Part shown: positions 5,341 through 6,498 of the stretch, piece by piece | Layout of the letters: every line of letters starts with the position of its first letter | How positions within the stretch are numbered: the stretch's first letter is position 1 | Assembly (NCBI GenBank): GCA_028289265.1 | Contig: JAQGGU010000021.1 | Coordinates: 1-6,498, forward strand | Source: Candidatus Saccharimonadota bacterium | Lineage (GTDB): Bacteria > Patescibacteriota > Saccharimonadia > Saccharimonadales > UBA4665 | Length of the DNA stretch: 6,498 nt | Reading direction: 5' to 3' | Translations under genes and position numbers: made by a program | The notes under the pieces: generated by a model | Seen by the model: the letters and a program-made list of their open reading frames with translations, nothing else | Databases searched by the model: none | Told to the model about the DNA's origin: nothing

Positions 5341-6498
5341 ATGAACGCGCCAGCAGAACAATTCATGGATGCTTACACGAGCGTCTACAATGGCGCTGGC
5401 TTCCCTACGGATCCAGCAGGCCCTATCTATGTACAAGACGGCTCTACTGTATTTGCAAGTTGCACTGTAAGTAATTACCGCGAGGCTCTTCGTAACGAAG
5501 CAGCTGAACCAGGCAGTGTTATGTTGCAAAGAAGCTTCAGGACACGAACGCTCGACCAGCTTCATCTGGACGCACACCCAAATCGAAGAGCATTGTTCGA
5601 TATGTACGGCGGCTTCGAGTCTGCGACAGAAAGCGATGCCAGCGAAAAAATACTCCTGCATGGCGGCCTCATGCAGACCACCCTCGAGGAATGTGGTGTC
5701 GACACGCCAGATATTGCAGTGATGGCCGATAGGACTGACTGGACGCGCTGGGATGTCAATACAAGCGCTGCCAGGTTCAACGCTCATGCATATCCCGATA
5801 CACCTACTGACAATCCTCTTCCCAAGCGCGCCGGCAAAATAGTGAAGGAATATGGCGAAGGAATACTCGGACATGGCGTAGAAGTTTTTGTCCGCTCACA
5901 GTCTGGCGAGTGGGGATTGGCAGGTAATGTTGTCGAAACAATTTGCCCCGATGATATGACTAGCGGTATAGACTACGGCGGAGGCCTCGAAGCTACCGTC
6001 ATGGCCGTGCACGGTCCTGAAGCCGCCTATCTCGATGCGGAAATGTGCGAAAGATTTCAGCTGTCTTCCAAGACTAACAATCCAAGACTACTAAATCTTC
6101 TTGAGGCCCTAGAAGCGCTCATGATAATGCACACCCATGAGCATGAACGTCACCCATTATCAGTAACGAACAGCGCGGCCGCTTATGCAGCACGAGCCAT
6201 ACTACTTCAGACACATCATCTAGGAGTCTCCGATGAAGAATTACGGACGCTAGGAGGGTATCACACTGACCATGTGCTAGTTTCTCCTAACGCTGCGGCG
6301 GCCGCACTCGAAGAGGTTGCCCTACGTAAAAATGCCATCCAAAATTTCATGGTACGCACCGCTAAAAGTGTAGTAGCTAAAAAAATATCATTACGCCGAC
6401 AGCAGGCATCCAGACAGGGGCATTCATTCGACAAATCACATGAGGCAAAACTTATTATCGAGCAGTCTCATAAGCTTCCGGCGGATGTTTGGCAAGTA
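5341..6498 (+). CDS. Alanyl-tRNA-synthetase-like protein, divergent paralogue (partial at right edge)
   Basis: The frame from ATG 5341 is open for 386 codons to the window's end with no stop. It aligns by eye with the class II core of AlaRS: DGSTVFASCTVSNYREAL (34-51) with the 'DPTLLFTNAGMNQFKD' region, LQRSFR (62-67) with 'TQRCVR', and RRALFDMYGGF (82-92) with 'RHHTFFEMLGNF' (motif 2). GIDYGGGLEA (209-218) matches 'VDTGMGLER' (motif 3), and TNSAAAYAARAIL (276-288) matches the 'SNEGRGYVLRRII' block. Key departures are A218 for the motif 3 arginine that contacts ATP, and loss of the GGKHNDLENVG-like loop after motif 2. AlaRS charges tRNA-Ala; a paralogue with these changes probably does not do so in the normal way. 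It may activate another acid, bind tRNA or be non-catalytic. An editing domain, if any, lies beyond the edge. The ribosome site is weak (AGG at 5326-5328, 12 bases away). It likely shares the promoter at 4449. Confidence 0.75.
   Translation, partial: MNAPAEQFMDAYTSVYNGAGFPTDPAGPIYVQDGSTVFASCTVSNYREALRNEAAEPGSVMLQRSFRTRTLDQLHLDAHPNRRALFDMYGGFESATESDASEKILLHGGLMQTTLEECGVDTPDIAVMADRTDWTRWDVNTSAARFNAHAYPDTPTDNPLPKRAGKIVKEYGEGILGHGVEVFVRSQSGEWGLAGNVVETICPDDMTSGIDYGGGLEATVMAVHGPEAAYLDAEMCERFQLSSKTNNPRLLNLLEALEALMIMHTHEHERHPLSVTNSAAAYAARAILLQTHHLGVSDEELRTLGGYHTDHVLVSPNAAAAALEEVALRKNAIQNFMVRTAKSVVAKKISLRRQQASRQGHSFDKSHEAKLIIEQSHKLPADVWQV

Noticed and set aside
5305..5874. A 189-codon open frame on the minus strand
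   Set aside because: It lies opposite the AlaRS-like gene, which stays open for 386 codons and carries recognisable motifs. The minus-strand translation is Cys-rich, without family features or a ribosome site.
6174..6304. Two GCGGCCGC palindromes in the AlaRS-like gene
   Set aside because: They fall in Ala-rich coding stretches and follow from GCN codons.
5310..6468. 11-bp direct repeat TCGAGCAGTCT at 5310-5320 and 6458-6468
   Set aside because: A few 11-bp matches are expected by chance in a window this long. The flanks do not match and one copy lies within a coding region.
1..6498. tRNA or rRNA genes, CRISPR array, transposase or integrase
   Set aside because: None seen on either strand: no cloverleaf-like arms ending in CCA, no regularly spaced repeats, and no recombinase motifs in the translated frames.

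Overview
The window most resembles an environmental member of the Candidate Phyla Radiation, probably a Saccharibacteria (TM7) relative. The main clue is the first gene: a basic, His-rich N-terminus, then one membrane segment, then a CAP/SCP domain, a layout I associate with that group. TGA is used as a stop (end of the minus-strand gene), so the recoded Absconditabacteria/Gracilibacteria code is not in use. Base composition looks balanced throughout. The taxonomic call is an inference from protein style, not from a marker gene.

Layout, left to right: (1) a complete membrane-anchored CAP-domain gene (79-966, +). (2) A two-gene unit (1076-2917, +): a 499-residue P-loop protein with a zeta-toxin-like kinase domain behind a large unrecognised N-terminal region, then a translationally coupled 109-residue acidic protein. 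The leader before the kinase gene has a perfect 9-bp inverted repeat, an exact anti-Shine-Dalgarno and a 12-codon upstream reading frame ending inside the Shine-Dalgarno. (3) A 30-bp remnant (2928-2957) that repeats the last nine codons and stop of the CAP gene, followed at once by (4) a convergent Gfo/Idh/MocA-type oxidoreductase gene (2959-4422, -). (5) A 97-bp divergent promoter region. (6) A rightward pair: a protein with an HxD...H...R pattern of Fe(II)/2-oxoglutarate oxygenase-like folds (4520-5308), and an alanyl-tRNA-synthetase-like gene (5341 to the right edge, open, no stop in the window).

The most striking observation is the direct repeat around the kinase/partner unit. The two copies of the CAP gene's 3' end (937-966 and 2928-2957) differ at three positions, all third codon positions and all silent (two sense codons and TAG versus TAA). 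This is the pattern left when a mobile unit enters the 3' end of a gene and restores its reading frame. If the 1991-bp unit is removed, the CAP gene would end one base from the stop of the convergent oxidoreductase gene, a compact and plausible ancestral junction. No recombinase lies inside the unit. I therefore read it as a small non-autonomous cassette carrying a zeta-like kinase and a possible partner or antitoxin.

The second point of interest is the right-hand pair. The synthetase-like protein aligns by eye with the AlaRS core (motif 2, motif 3 and the N-x-x-x-x-Y-x-x-R block after the core), but the motif 3 arginine is replaced by alanine and other conserved residues are changed. It is probably a repurposed paralogue rather than the housekeeping enzyme. 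Its pairing with an oxygenase-like protein behind one strong-looking promoter suggests amino-acid or tRNA-linked chemistry, but no substrate can be named from sequence alone.
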